Below are positions 1-14,023 of a DNA stretch of 64,000 nt, one piece after another (the stretch's first letter is position 1; each line of letters begins with the position of its first letter). Origin of the DNA: Psoroptes ovis. Taxonomy: Eukaryota; Arthropoda; Arachnida; Sarcoptiformes; Psoroptidae. A program made the position numbers and the translations under genes. The stretch covers positions 3,286,001 to 3,350,000 of the forward strand of contig PQWQ01000006.1 in assembly GCA_002943765.1 (NCBI GenBank), given 5' to 3'. Under the pieces are notes generated by a model. That model was given only the letters and a program-made list of their open reading frames with translations, had not been told where the DNA came from and made no database searches.

Positions 1-3000
1 ATCATCCTTTATATCGAAGCGATTTGAGCTAAGTTTTTTAGTTCAGCAGGAAATCATTTCAAATCAAATTCATATATTCATAAATATTCTCTCTTTTTTT
101 TTGTCAAACGACAAATGACATGTAAATAAATTTTAAAAAATAATAATAACCTAAATATTCGAAAGCAATTCACAAACGAAAATCATATGCTTTATGTCAT
201 TATTATTATTATTTTTATCGATATAAAAATGATTATCACACATGATATGGAAAAAAAAATTATTCATTTCACATTTGAACATGAAATATGAATAATAATA
301 ATGATCGAAGAAAAATGTGTTAGTTAGCAAATAGAAAAAAAACTATTATAAATGGGAAATCTTATAAATAATAAATAAATTTACATTTAATGTGTTCGGG
401 GGTACAGAGCAGCAAACAGAAAAATAGGAAAAAACATATTTATATGAAAAAATATATAAAGAATTGAAAATTAAAAGCAAGTATAGTCATCACCAACGTT
501 TAAGGAATGTGTTTCGGTAGAAGGAGCCAGAAGGAAACAAAACAAAACGAAACGAAACAATGGAAAAAAAAATGTAATTTTACCATTTATTTAACGCATA
601 AATAATAGCCAAAAACAAGACAAAAAGCGAAAATAAATAGTTGAAAATAATAAATAAAAACAAATGGACAAATGAATAGGAAAAAAACGTTGAAAACGAA
701 TAAACAAATATAACAAACAAACAAACAAACAATAACAATAGTAATGACCCATCAATGAAAGAAAATGGTTGTGATATGATCATAATCATCAAAATAATGG
801 CCAGAAAAAAATAAACAAATAAATGAATTTTCAATCCATAATATTATTTCTCATATTGCTGCTGTTATATTACATTTTTTTTCAAAAGTATCATAATTTG
901 GAAAAAAAGAATTCTGATGGAAAATTATTATTATTATTGATATTATTTTGTCATAACTTCGATTTTTTTTTCGTTTTGTTTTCATAAAATTGGTTAATGG
1001 TCTACACAATTCATACAATAATCATCATCATCATCATAATGAATGAACGAAACAAAGCAAGAAAAAAACAAAAAATGGAGAAAAATAAGAGTGAAAATTG
1101 AATTAAATCTCATATATTTTTTGTCATTTCTTCGAAAAAAATGTATTTAATGTTTACGAAAAAATGAAATGGTTGTTACGAATAGAGAATTTCAATAAAA
1201 TTGAAACAAAATATTGGAAATATTCAATCGAAAGTAACAAAAATTGATTCAATTGTTACACATGAATTTATTATTCGTAATAATATTACTTAGTTATGCT
1301 AAAGGAATACAAAATTTAATTTGAAATTCAATTCCAAAACAATGGAGAAAATTACATTGAAAATGGGAATTTTCTAATTTGATTTCAATTGAAAATTATC
1401 ATAAAAATGTTGGTTTCATCGTTCATATTATTAATTTTTTAGAAGTGTGAAACCACATTTGGAAATGAATTCAGATGTTTGAAAATCGTACAATTTGTGA
1501 TTAAAATTAAATAATATAGATAATAATGATAATCTATAGTGACAATGAAATTTCTCAACCAGAAATCATATCAGAAATTTTCATTTTTATCTTGCCACTT
1601 TTACTTTCACAAATCACTAATCAAAATCATGATAAAAAGGTATTCACGTGTAAAAATGAATATGAACATTTTTTTGCGATTAGAATGCTTGAAATGTTTG
1701 AAATGAAATGCTCAGAAAAAAGAAATTTTCAAATTCTTTCTTTCTTTTCTTCCTCTTTCTCATTTCACATTGCACATTTACCGGATCTTTAACCAAGAAG
1801 AAGGGAAAACACGTTTGAATGGATACCTTTGTTGTTCATCATAAGGCACAAGCAATCTATGCATGCATGTGTGGCATGTGTGAAATGAAAGATGTCGAAA
1901 AAAAAACTAATCAAATTGTCAAAATAGGAAATGAAAACATGAAAAAAATAAAAAAACAAATGAATGTTTGAATGAATGTCTGAATGAATGATTAAAATCT
2001 AAGATTGAAAATAAAATATAGATGTTATTATATGGAAACGGAGATGTTGAAAACAAGACAATACTGTGTGAATATATACAATAAAGATCATAAATAAAAG
2101 GGAAGAAAAATATAAATTTTAAAAATAAATACATAATCACACAAAAAATAAATATAACATGTTAATATTTAGATTCAATGTTATTGTTGGTGATGGTGAT
2201 AGCATAGTGATGTTAATAATACTGACATTAATAACAACACAAACAACAATAACAATGATGATAATAACATTGAATTTTTTAAAGATTAGTAGTAATTTTC
2301 TTCCTTTTCCAAACATGCACACACACTATTCATTGTTTTGCTTGGTTGATTTGACCATGGTGAAAATTTATTTGAATTAAATGAATGAATGAATGTTTGA
2401 ATGAATAGAATGATGATGTTGCTGTTGATTCAAAGATATAAATACACACACACAATTTCAGTATCATATATTCAAACATAATAAAGAGATATGAAATTTA
2501 TATTGAAAAAAACTATGAAAATGTATATCGCATTTATATACGATGAATACGAAGAATAATAAGAACAACAAGGCGAAAAAACCATCATAAATCATTGTCG
2601 ATTTTCGTTTTTAGTTTTTAAATGTGATATGATATTATCATTGTTATTATTTTTGTTATCATTATTTATTATTATTATTATATTCATTATTATTACGATA
2701 TGAACGCGATGTAAGGAATAAAAGTATCAGAGAGAAACGAAAAAAGAATCAAAAAATAACCATCACCAAAAAAAAACCAGCTATAAATACCAACAACCAA
2801 ATACCATCATCATCATCATCACCACTAACAAACAACAACATGAAAATTGATGCTTTTTACTGTTGATGATGATGATGTGTTCAATGATTCTATAATTTTT
2901 TCTATCCTCTTCTTCGTTTTACATTTAAATAATATGATTATCATCATTATGATTATAAGCATCAATTGTAAATGTATAATGATCAGATTTAGTATTCATA

Positions 3001-5985
3001 AAATAAAAAAATGACCAAAAAAAGAAAAAAAGATTCAAATAAAAAGTTACGAATAGAAAAAATAATGTAAAATACGGAATCATATTCATGTTATTAGGAC
3101 AAGATCTATGTTCCATACATGAATACGGAATAGAAAAATCAGCGAAAAAATATTCATACAACCGAATATCGAGTGCACTTGAATATTTATTCATTTGAAT
3201 ATTTCATACATTCATACATTAATTCACTCAAATGTTTGAAAAAAGATAAATTCTACATAAATGTATTTTTTGTGCCATTTTTTCTCTTCGGAACACTCAA
3301 AAACCATTGAAACATTGATGGTCCTTCTGATGATGTCCATATCATAGATAATAACCCTCCAGAACCATCATCATCATCATATTCATCGATTCAGTGAAAT
3401 GTTCATTCATTCAAAAATATATTCACAAAATTACTACGACAACAGCAGGCAAAATGATCAAACATGCAAATCAAATAAGGAAAAACGAATCAAATTCATC
3501 TCAAATATTGATGAATATATTTATTACGACAACTAATATTTGATTCTATTAACAAATTAAACATCGAAATCATAATGAATATCGAAATGAATCAGAAACA
3601 GAAAAAATGAAAATGAAAAAGGAAATGGATAAATATATGAATTTATATTTTTGCTTCTCAATAAAATAAAAATGATCATGACTACTTTATATATATCATT
3701 GGTCCATTATTATTAGAAAAAAAAATTATAAACGTAATTTTATATCCAAAAGCAAAAACCGTTTTGTGATATCATTATCATCATCATCATCATCATTATC
3801 AATTATAAATTATAAATTCTTAGTCGAATGAAAACTAATAATTTCGTTTTTCGCTCATTTTTGTGCTTACTTTGGCTGCTTATTTAAGATACGAGTCACA
3901 CATACACAACCCACTACATATCGATGACAAACAAAATGATTATTAGTATTATCATCAATTTTACCAATATCTTAAACTAAAAATAAGATATCGATTGATA
4001 TAATTGTTTTTATCTTCTCTATTTCTCTTATCATTCATTTTTTTTGGCTATTCGATAATATCTTTGCGGTATCGAATTACAATCACGATAATTTGTTGGT
4101 TGTTTGGTTGGTTGGCTACTATTATTTGGATGTTTTTTCGATTTTTTTTCCAATTTTTTCGATTTCAATTTTTTGATTTTGCTTTTTAAATCGAAATTCA
4201 TTAACTATGACGTTATCGAATTTGAAGAAAGCAAAAAAGCAAAACAACATGATTGAATTGATTCATTTTTTGAGAAAAGAAAAATTTCTGATTGAAATGG
4301 AAAATATTAAGAAAAAAATTTCCATTAAAGATTTGTTATTTTTCAACTGTAAATAAACTGAAATAATAAATGAAATGAAATGAAATAATTTTTTCTCCTT
4401 TTTATCAACACAATCATTCATAATATTTAATAATATTATTAATATGGATGATGGTGATGATGGTAATAGATGGTAAATGGATTCATGGAAATTCTTTGTG
4501 TGTGTTGATGTGTGTGTGGTATGTGCAATGTAATGATGTCAATGTTTAGTAAATAATCATAGAAAAAAATTTGAGATAAAAAAATGAAATTCATTTTTTT
4601 ATTTTATTTATGAAATTTCATCCAATCTCTCTCTTTCACTCTCTATCCATCATACTTGATAAATATTTTCATACGGGACAACAATTTGACAAATTCAAAA
4701 TGAGAAAAAATGAGAAAAATAACTCAACTTGTCAAAATAAAAATGTGGAAAAATGTGGTGAGAATTTCAAAAAAATTTCGCCTATTACTTCCATCGTAAA
4801 ATGGACTGAAAATTTTTTTCTGAAAAAATTTCATTCAAAGAATTTCATTGTGAAATTTCATAAAAAATTTTTTGAAGAATTTTGGCCCATCATTTTCCAT
4901 CAGACCATTGATGATAGACAGCGGCAATAATAACAATGATAATAAGCGATTCAAGACAAAAATTGCTCAATTATAAATATGGATTAAATTTTTATTGTTG
5001 TTTTTTTATTTATGAAAAACTTGAATTAAATCAATCCAATTAATTTCAAAGCTATTAAAATTACGAAAAACATTTGAAATGATACAATTTGTAGCAAAAG
5101 ACAAGAGAGAAAGAGGAAATCATTTCAATGTTTTCTTCACTGCAAATATTCATTTGAAATACAATATTTGACAAATAATGAACATTCACATAAATATATT
5201 TCATTTCATTTTTCCTTCATGTTTTTTTTCATCATAAAAATCATCTTCATGATTTTTTAGTTTTTAGTTTATTGCTGCTTCTCATCACTGCATAAGCAAC
5301 ATCATAAAATGAATTTTTTTCTTCGTTTTTTTTTTCAAAGAAAAGTCACGAAATATATCTCTCTTAACATTACTACATAACATTATCATCTTATAATAAA
5401 TATACTGTCAATAAAATTGAATAAAAAAAAACATTGAATATTGAAATGAATTGAACATTGCATAATATTGAACATTATTATTATTATTTACGTCAAAAAG
5501 TCAATGTCAATGCGAATATTTGTATGTTTTATTATTTTTTTTTCTTCTTCTTTTATTTGTATTTTACACATATTCTTCATATTTTTCATCATCATCCTCT
5601 TCATCAACATCATCATATTTGTTTTTTGATGAATATTTTATCGAAGAAAAAGAATTTGGTTCATTTTATTTTTTTTTCTCGATTATTTGGATCTCATTTT
5701 GAATTGCAAATACATGAACATTGCACACACACAGAGAGAAAGAGAGAGAAAATTTACCGAATATTTTCTACTGTCATTATTACTATCTATTCAAGTTCAT
5801 TTACACATTTGATTTTTGATTATTGAATAAAAAAACAGTGAGAAAAAATAAACAAATATTACGGTAAATAAATATAAAATATTCGGACAAAATAGAAAAA
5901 TTTGAAAAAAAAATAAAGAATGAATGAATAAATAAATGAATTGAAATGAAATGAAATAAAATTGAAAAAATTCTCATCATTATAT
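1..5985. other. Gene-free A-rich region, probable receptor intron
   Basis: No convincing coding exon was found on either strand. The sequence is simple AT-rich DNA with many short tandem runs, such as CAAA units near 708-730 and CAT/ATC runs near 1022-1036, 2807-2820 and 3778-3795. The GPCR exon at 6042-7821 ends in a splice donor facing this region, so it is most simply an intron of that gene. I looked on the minus strand for the missing TM6 (CWAPF-like) and TM7 (NPxxY) motifs and did not see them. A GC-richer patch at about 3290-3400 is discussed as a finding. Confidence 0.5.
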
Positions 5986-6041
5986 TCATATTGAACACAG
6001 AGATAAAATGAGTAAAAAAAATAGTAAAAATTCCAACTTAC

Positions 6042-7821
6042 TCAGCATTTTTATAACAGCTCTACGTTGTGCTAAAGAATTACCACCGCCAGCACTACCA
6101 CCACCACCCCCAGAGCAACCACTGATAGATGCTGTCGATGAATTTGAAATAGTACTAGATGATTTTTTAAATCTATTCGAATATTTTTGATGTTTTCGCA
6201 ATGATTTATTTGTTTGTTCAAATTTTTTCATTGATAATAATGATGATGATGTATGTTGTCGTTGTTGTTGTTGTTGTTTTAATGGCAGTGTTGCTGCGGT
6301 TTGTTTTTCTTTTTTGGTAATCGATTTTATTATTGATGGTTTGATTGATTCGGTTTGTTGTTGTTGATCATGATTGAAACATTTTTTGACCTCTGAATCA
6401 TTTTTAGATTTTATTTCCTCAGAAATGATGTCTTGATGTTTGATTTCATTGAAATTTATTCTTTCAAGTTCTTTATTATTATTTTTATCATTGATTGATG
6501 ATGATGATTGATCGTTTTCGAATGAAATATCTCTATTTTTAGTGGCTGCTGATTTTGCATTCATTTTTGATGATGATGCTAAATGATAAATAAAACGTTG
6601 ACTTATACTAACCGCACGTAATCGCCGTATTGGACGACGTCGTAAACATTCCATTTCAGAATTGGCTGCATTTTTTGAGCTCTGTCGTAATTTAATACCT
6701 ATTAAAATATATAATACAGTTATCCATGTGACAGGTAATACAAATACTATTAATGTTGATAAGGCAAATATATGTTCATCGAAATATGGTATCGATCGCT
6801 TTATATTACAAGCAGCTGATTGTTTTATTGGTATTTCATTGTTTATATAATCGAATACAATGCCAAATTGATAAGCGATTGGTGCTGCACATAAAAAGCC
6901 AACAAACCAAATCAATATTATTAATTTGATTGCACGCGATAATTTTGACATCGTATGCGATCGTAATGGATGACAAATTGCAATATAACGTTCCATTGTA
7001 AATGCTGTAATTGTCAACACCGATGAATTTGTTGATGCTTCGGATGAGAATCCTCTTAATATACAAAAAGCTTCGCCAAATATGTATGGATATCTATACC
7101 ATATTTGATATATTTCTTGTGGTAGTCCTAAAATTAATAATAATAAATCTGAGATGGCCAATGAAAATAGATAATAATTTGTTGCTGTATGCATATAACG
7201 ATTTCTAGCAATAACAACACATGTCAAAACATTTCCTATTACACCAGTAACTAATATTAATATATACAAAATTGTCATTGGTATCGCTGTCCAAAGTGGA
7301 TCAGCGACTAGATTTGGATCCCAGATATTATCTGCAGATGATGATGTTGTGATAGCAGATGATGATGATGATGATGATGACGATAATTTTATATCATCAT
7401 CATCATATAAATCAGTTGATGATGGCGATAATGATGAATAATTCAATGCAAATAGTGTAGTAGCTTTTGTCATAAAATTATAATCATCAACATTTTCATT
7501 GTTGTTTATATTATAAATTATTATTTTATCATCGATTTTTGTTTCCATGTCACGTACAATTTGATTTGATATAATCCATTCATATGACATTGGTAATAAT
7601 AATAATAACAATAATAATAATGAATCGTATTTTTTTTGTTCATTAACACCATCATCATTATTAATAAAAATAATAATTGAAATAATAATTATATGAATAT
7701 GATCGATATTTCGATCTTGTATTATTCGATTAGTATGCTGTTGTTTCAAATATGATAATGATAATAAAATAAGATCGATGAGTATTGTAAAATATAATGG
7801 AAAAAAATTATTCAATATCAT
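6042..7821 (-). CDS. Pyrokinin/CAPA (neuromedin-U-like) receptor, partial (TM1-TM5)
   Basis: Neuropeptide GPCR of the plasma membrane, expected to couple to G proteins. This single exon encodes 593 codons plus one base. TM1 is about residues 178-203 (GNVLTCVVIARN), TM2 216-238 (LAISD), TM3 255-280 with ERY 277-279 in place of DRY, TM4 297-320 and TM5 352-378. The Cys253/Cys338 pair fits the ECL1-ECL2 disulfide. HTATNYYLFSLAISD and the ERYIAICHP/MSKLSRAI stretch are hallmarks of arthropod pyrokinin and CAPA receptors. The third cytoplasmic loop is very long (about 379-588) with Gln, Ser and Gly runs. The exon ends at RRAVIKML just before TM6 with a GTAAGT donor at 6041-6036, so TM6-TM7 lie in later exons not found here. 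The ATG at 7821 follows an in-frame stop; Met codons at 7587, 7548 or 7473 are alternative starts because the first 115 residues are low complexity. Pyrokinin versus CAPA ligand cannot be settled. Confidence 0.9.
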
Positions 7822-10748
7822 CAGTGATTAGAATTTTTTTGAACTTATATTATCATATTTTTTTCAAAAGAAGAAGAAAGCTTCGAAAACTTTTGGATGA
7901 ATATATGAATATAAAGATATTTTTTTTCGCAGGATTTTTCATTCAAGAACAAGATCAAAATGTGATATGGAGAAAAAATCAATTTCACCAATGATTAACA
8001 TTTTTTTTCAAAGATTATTTGATCTATTATTATTATCAAAGCTGTTGTTCTTGATGTTATTCGTACGAATGTTGAATGAAAAATGTTTCAAACAAACGAA
8101 AAAAAGAAAAAACAACGGGATGTTTTTTTTTGGGAATTCGAGAGGGCTATTATTCGGATCAAAATTTTCAAATATCATATAGACATAGAAAACAAAATGA
8201 AAAACAGTATCTACGCAATCTCGATGTAAGAAGGAAAAAAATGAAATTTTTTCCATTATTCGTTCAAACATCTTGTAATTAGCTTTAAATGGAATATTAA
8301 ATACCAGAAAAACAAAAATGAACAAACATCAATTTAACCCGAACAAAAGAAAAATAAATACTTGGAAATATGAGAGGAGAACAGACAAACAAGCAGATGA
8401 AGAGACCAAATATTAAAATTTCATGAATTTTTTTTGGTATTTTAATTATTGCGGAAAAACAAATAATAACCCTTACACACAGGCACACAGACACACAGAC
8501 ACAAAAACGCCGCAAAAACACATAAACTGCATACCATGTGAATACACGTAAACAATTCAATCAAATAAATGGGCTTGAATTCATCAACAAAAACAATGAA
8601 TGAATGAATGAAATGAGAATATGCAAAAAAAAAACAAAAAAGGAAAAAATTCATGTTTTCATATTTATATTTATCTATCATATCATAATTTGTTGCCTGG
8701 GAAAAATAATAATTTCAATCATAACAATAAAAACAACAACAATAATGATAATATTAATAAATGAATGAATAAAAATGAAATAAATATTAATATTATAAAT
8801 AATAATAACACTAATAACAATAATAATAATCAATATAATGATAGATATGTATGAATGAATGAATATATTATGTCCTAAACATTATAATAAATGCAACAGC
8901 ATCACCATCGATTGTTGAACTGAACTATGAATGAATGGTATTTAATAATGATTTGTTTTATTTTTATTTTTTTAATTTAAATAATTTACATTTTTGATGA
9001 TGATCATAATAGCAATAATAATAATAATAGTAATAAATAATATTAAAATCATTCGAAAAAACTAATCAAAGAAACAAATAATCTATTTTTTTCTATCCTT
9101 TTTCAAATAAATTTTCATAAATCACAGATCGGATAGAAAAAAATTAATTTACATTTGAAATTATTTAGATTTGAAATCATTACCATTTTTTGTTGAATAA
9201 TATTTGAATATGAATTATTTTTTTTTGGAGAATCTCATTTATTGCAATTTTGATTTGCATTTTTTGTTTAATTTCAAAAATTTATGATTTAAATGATTAT
9301 TCAGAATTGTTCGATATACAAACAAGGGGTTGCAATCATACAACAATTTCTATGATTTTCCCCTCTTTCTCTCTTTCCCGCACATTTTGTTGTTCAAACG
9401 GCACCTTAGCCAATCGATAACAAGCGACCAATTTGAATTATAAATTTTGATTCATTTTCCCTATTCAGTAAAAAAAGTGAAGAGCAATGATTTACATTGG
9501 AGTAAATGAAAATTTTTTAAAATTTATCGCTACACAGTACACATGATAATTATGGTAGAAATCTTTTATTAAGAAATTCTTGAAAAATATTTTGTATAAA
9601 ATTTAATGGAGAAACGAAGATGAAAAAATCTGATCGGATTAATTCGGTGTAATTGGTTGATAATGATTGCGAAAATGTTATTTTATAAAAAAAACTCTCA
9701 TGTGATATAATAAATTTTTTCTCGAAAAATTTCAAGAAAAAATATCATTGATTTCTAATTCCATGTTCAATGGAAAAAATTCTTGCCAAAATAAATAAGA
9801 ATTATCGTCGTTAGAGTTTATTATTATTAGAATTATTTTGATGAAATCATTACTTATTAATGTTTATAATTCAAAATTTGTACGGAAAAAAGAGAAATTA
9901 ATTCTACGATCAAATTTTGCCATTTAGCAGTCTATAACGAAAATTAATACTCACTCAATTCAGCAAATACGAATTTCGAGAAATGGAAAATAAAAATCAA
10001 TTCAAAGCACAAAAAAATATAATTATTTAATAACATTAACCATTCAAATGAACAAAGAAAATAAACAAATAATATGCACAACCAGGAGCAAAAATAAAAT
10101 AAAAATCATTTGGCACAATTAATTTATGATTTCTCTCGATATTTCGAGGTTATGAATATTTATTTACATCAAACAATAACAACAAAAAACATTAACTATA
10201 AATAATTTTGTTATAAACATTCATACACAAACACAAATGAATTTTTATGAATCATATACAACGCCACCACCGACACTACCATAGACCATGCTGTGTTTTG
10301 AATCATTAAAAATTCGAAGAGGAAAAATAATGATTTTTCAATCATTTTACCAATTAAATTTTTAGAATAAATGATTGTGAATTGAATTAATTCACAGAGA
10401 AAAAACAAAATGAAATTTTTGAACAAATTTTGCCGAACTTTATTCAGCATGTGAATACAAATAAAGTGCTAAACTGATGATACTCATTTTGAATAATGCA
10501 ATTACAAACATCAAATACAACAAAGAATAACAAAAAACAAATAGAAATTGATTGAATATGCCATTCAATAGGAAAATATACCAAAACAAAAACGTGTCAA
10601 GTTTTTCCCTATGCATTTATTTTCCGCAATTGAAAAAATGATGCATTAAATAAAATAATTTTTATTAATTTGATTCAATTGATTCCATCAATTGATTTTT
10701 AATGGAAAATAAAATTCACAAACATTAATAAAAATCAACTTAAATGTA
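7822..10748. other. Gene-free region upstream of the receptor
   Basis: AT-rich with no supportable ORF or RNA gene. A GC-richer stretch at about 9358-9432 contains, read on the minus strand, a GA-rich tract (GAGAGAAAGAGG-like) followed upstream by a CCAAT-like element. It could be a promoter or 5' exon region for the receptor, but nothing else supports this. Confidence 0.35.
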
Positions 10749-10830
10749 TTGGGTTGTCTCATAAGTTCTTGCCGTTTTTTAAATGAAAAAAAAAATTTAA
10801 AAAACAACAAGAACTTATAGGACAACCCAA
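10749..10830. mobile_element. 82-bp palindromic MITE with mariner-type ends
   Basis: The element starts TTGGGTTGTCTCATAAGTTC and ends with the inverted form, GAACTTATAGGACAACCCAA. The two arms pair over about 37 bases with only four mismatches, leaving a loop of about 8 bases. It is flanked by a TA dinucleotide on each side (10747-10748 and 10831-10832), the target duplication expected of Tc1/mariner elements. It has no coding capacity and would depend on a transposase elsewhere. Transcribed in either direction it would fold into a long hairpin. No second copy was seen in this window. Confidence 0.85.
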
Positions 10831-12569
10831 TAAATTGGAATTTTTGGAATAATAATAAATTGAATAAATATCAATCAATCAATCATAATTTGAACCAATC
10901 TATAATCAATTTTTTTCTACGAGTTTTACCCTCTCTTTCTCCCTACTACCCATTGAAAGGATAAAAAAATATATTTTTTGTTTTTGTCTTTGTTTCTATT
11001 TTCATGGAAAATATTCACTTTTGTTTTTTTTCTAAGCATAAAATGATTAATTCATATCATTATTATCATCATCATTATCATCTTTGTGATATTTTCAGAA
11101 AAAATATGAATGAAAAATGTTGAAAATATTGAAAAGAATTTCATTGATTCTTTATTCATTTATTCTTCTTGGTTCATTTGATTTGACTTCATCCAACATT
11201 AGCCATCTATTTATTTCTTCGATTTATTTTTATTCAAAAATTCATATGATGAAAATCTTTTTGAAGAAGAATGTTTGTGTGTGTGATATAAATAATGATA
11301 ATAAAAAAATAAAATGTCGCTTCTAATATTAATGTTTTATCATTATGATTATCAATGACGATGATCAAAGATTATCATTCCGAAAAAATATAGAAAATAT
11401 ATGGGAGAAAATAGGCAAGAATTTGTTGTTTTATATATTCATTGTCTATAAATATATTTATATTTATGGATGATGATGATCAAGTTTTGTTTTGTTTATA
11501 CACATTTTGAAATTCATATCACTTTATATCACTTCAATGTATTTAATATATTCAACAATAACAACAAAAATCAAAGGAAGCGGATATTGCAACGAATATT
11601 TTGTAATGAATATTTTCGCATCGAGTTGACACAATAAATTCAATTTATACAATAAATCAATCTTCCAAGTGATCGGTTGAATGACGTTCGCTTGAATTTG
11701 ATTTGAAAAATATTTTCAGTTGAATTTTGAATAAATTAGTTTAATAACATTAATAATGATGCATTCTTTAGAGCATTTTCATAATCGTAACCTTGGTTGG
11801 TCTCGATTGATTTCCATTTGAACTGATTCTTATCGTCTAAAGTTATTTGAAATGTATGAAATGTTTGAAGTTTAGTTAAATGGGGTCGTTGAAGAAATTT
11901 TCAATGAAAGAAATGTTGATACAGATTCACAGAAAGGGGGTCGCCAAGTGAAAAAAAAGTTTGCGAAAATGATTGATCAATGATCATGTATCACATATTA
12001 CGTATAATTAAATCAATTACGTAAATTATCTTGATTTAATAATTCAATCAGTCAATTTAATTATAAAGGCAATGATTTCTTTTATACATACTGCCATTGA
12101 ACACTATTGTTTCATTTTTTTCCAGCCATTATTTTACTTGGAAAAAATTAACACACAAATAAGATTCTTAAAAGAAACAAGAAAATGATCGATTATGTGA
12201 TGGCCAAAAATGATGATGGAATATATTGATCGATAATATTCATGAAATTCGAGAAATATTAACAATTCACTTGCCCAAATTTCGAACATTACAAACAATA
12301 ACAATTAAATCATTGATTTTTTTCTTTTCATCATCCACACTTATTCAAGTTCTAAGAATCAATCGAAACCAAATTCATTGTTATTGCTGTTGTTGCCATT
12401 TATTTTGTTTGATTGTTTTCGTAAAATTCGTAAAAAAGAATTATTACAGTTTTTGATTGTTGTCCAATATATATAAATTTAGCTATAAAATTCAATAATA
12501 TTCAATCGGAGAATTTTCTTCTATTTTTTGTCATAGAATAAAACTAAAGAGAATAAAAAAATTAAATCA
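10831..12569. other. Gene-free region
   Basis: No convincing gene. An ATG ORF at 11117-11326 (69 codons) begins with a signal-peptide-like hydrophobic run but is otherwise AT-driven and unsupported. A somewhat GC-richer patch at 11660-11960 has stops in all frames I read and could be a decayed element or promoter DNA for the AIG1-like gene that follows. Confidence 0.35.
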
Positions 12570-13855
12570 ATGATACGAAAAACAACAACAACAAAATCAA
12601 AATCCACGAATAATTTCACATCCGAAATGATAAAATCATCGATGAAAATAATCAATTATGATATTGATGATGATAAAGATAATAATAATGATATATTGAT
12701 TAATAAGAAAAATCAATCAAAATTATTAGCAATTATTATTCATATTATTTTATTATTCGTGTTTGGTTTTACATTTTTATTCACAATTTACCACAGTTGG
12801 TTAAATAATCGTCCAATTTTATTCGATTATCTTTATCTAACGCATTGGAATTTAACATTACAAGTATTTTATTTATTATTCGAGTTATTCAGTGAATTTT
12901 CTCTTTCATTTCATTATTATATGACCATTGAATTACGAAGCAAATTTTTGCATTCAATTCTTATACCATTTTCAATAGTAAGTTTTTTTTGTCAAAAGTT
13001 GCATTTAATTTTCTTTCAAATGCTGATTGAAATCATATAAGCACACTAGTTTCAGTTTTTTAATTGGAAAAATTTTGAAAAATAATCTATAATTATGTTA
13101 CTACTGGGTGTGTGATTACACATAATCAATGTGATTATATAATTCTAATATTTGCCATTTCAGAATTTCACAAAATAATGTCTGTTTCTCAAACATTATT
13201 ATGATGAAAAGTAGAGTTCATTTTTGCTTAACCCATGCAGCTTTTTTCAATTTTGAAAATTAGTCTAAATAACAAAAAAAAAAAAAAAAACGAAACTAGA
13301 ATAATGATAAAAAAATTTCTTTTAATTGATTTTTTTAAAATAATGTATTTATAAAAAAAAAATTTGAAATAAATAAAATAGTGTATTTCAATTATATTTT
13401 GGACGATTTGTATATTTTTCGATGATAATCTTATTCGTGGCCCAGCAAAAGAACGTTGGCCAGAATGGCATAATCATATATCGGTAAATATCATCATCAT
13501 CATCATCATTATTATTAGATTATAAAGTAATTTGAGAGTATTATATTTCTACATTTAATTTCTCATGATTTTATAGCATACAATGATTATACCAGCCATA
13601 ATAATCGAATGTATAATTTTAGAACATCAATTGCCGAAATTGTTCAATTCATTAATGATTACAATTATTATTGGCTCAATTTATTTACTTTGGGTAACAT
13701 TCTTTGGTTATTATTTTCAAAAGCATTCATATGATTTAATACGGCAATCATCATCGACAAAATTGGCACTATTTTTTCTTATGTTTATAATGTTTTTAAT
13801 CATATCCAATTGTATTGGTCGTTGGTTTCACAAGAAATGTTGGCGACAACGATAA
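12570..13855 (+). CDS. AIG1/ADTRP-family membrane hydrolase
   Basis: Multi-pass membrane protein of the AIG1/ADTRP (FAR-17a) family, whose vertebrate members are threonine hydrolases of fatty-acid esters of hydroxy fatty acids. Three exons, 12570-12977, 13382-13483 and 13577-13855, join in phase 0 to give 262 residues; vertebrate AIG1 is about 245. The donors are GTAAGT and GTAAAT, the acceptors AATAG and TATAG. The first 50 residues are a low-complexity cytosolic extension. Thr91 in YLTHWNL and His171 in HNHISHTM align with the catalytic Thr and His of AIG1/ADTRP. The conserved FWTICIFFDDNLI and PEWHNH stretches lie in exon 2. A poly(A) signal AATAAA is at 13895-13900. It converges on the anoctamin gene with stops 168 bp apart. 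The substrate in this organism is inferred, not shown. Confidence 0.88.
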
Positions 13856-14023
13856 TTCAAAATCTATACATGACATCACCATCATCTTCGGCAAAATAAA
13901 AAATAATGGCGCAAATAATAGTAAAAAGCATAATGACGATGTTATTTTGGAGAGAAGAAATTAGTAACAGCCGGGAATTCGATATAATAATCCTTAATCA
14001 TAATCATAATAATAATAAATATG

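Noticed and set aside
580..834. 84-codon hydrophobic minus-strand ORF
   Set aside because: Phe/Leu/Ile-only composition from A-rich repeats; no motif, no splice context.
2925..3194. 89-codon minus-strand ORF
   Set aside because: Composition follows AT bias; considered as a possible TM exon of the receptor but lacks CWAPF or NPxxY.
4610..4930. 106-codon + ORF rich in Lys, Asn and Phe
   Set aside because: Arises from AAATTTC/TTCAT simple sequence; no domain.
5458..5826. 122-codon + ORF rich in Tyr, Phe and His
   Set aside because: Built from TTATT and CATCAT repeats; no recognisable family.
11117..11326. 69-codon ORF with a signal-peptide-like start
   Set aside because: A hydrophobic start is common by chance in AT-rich DNA; the remainder has no features and no supporting context.
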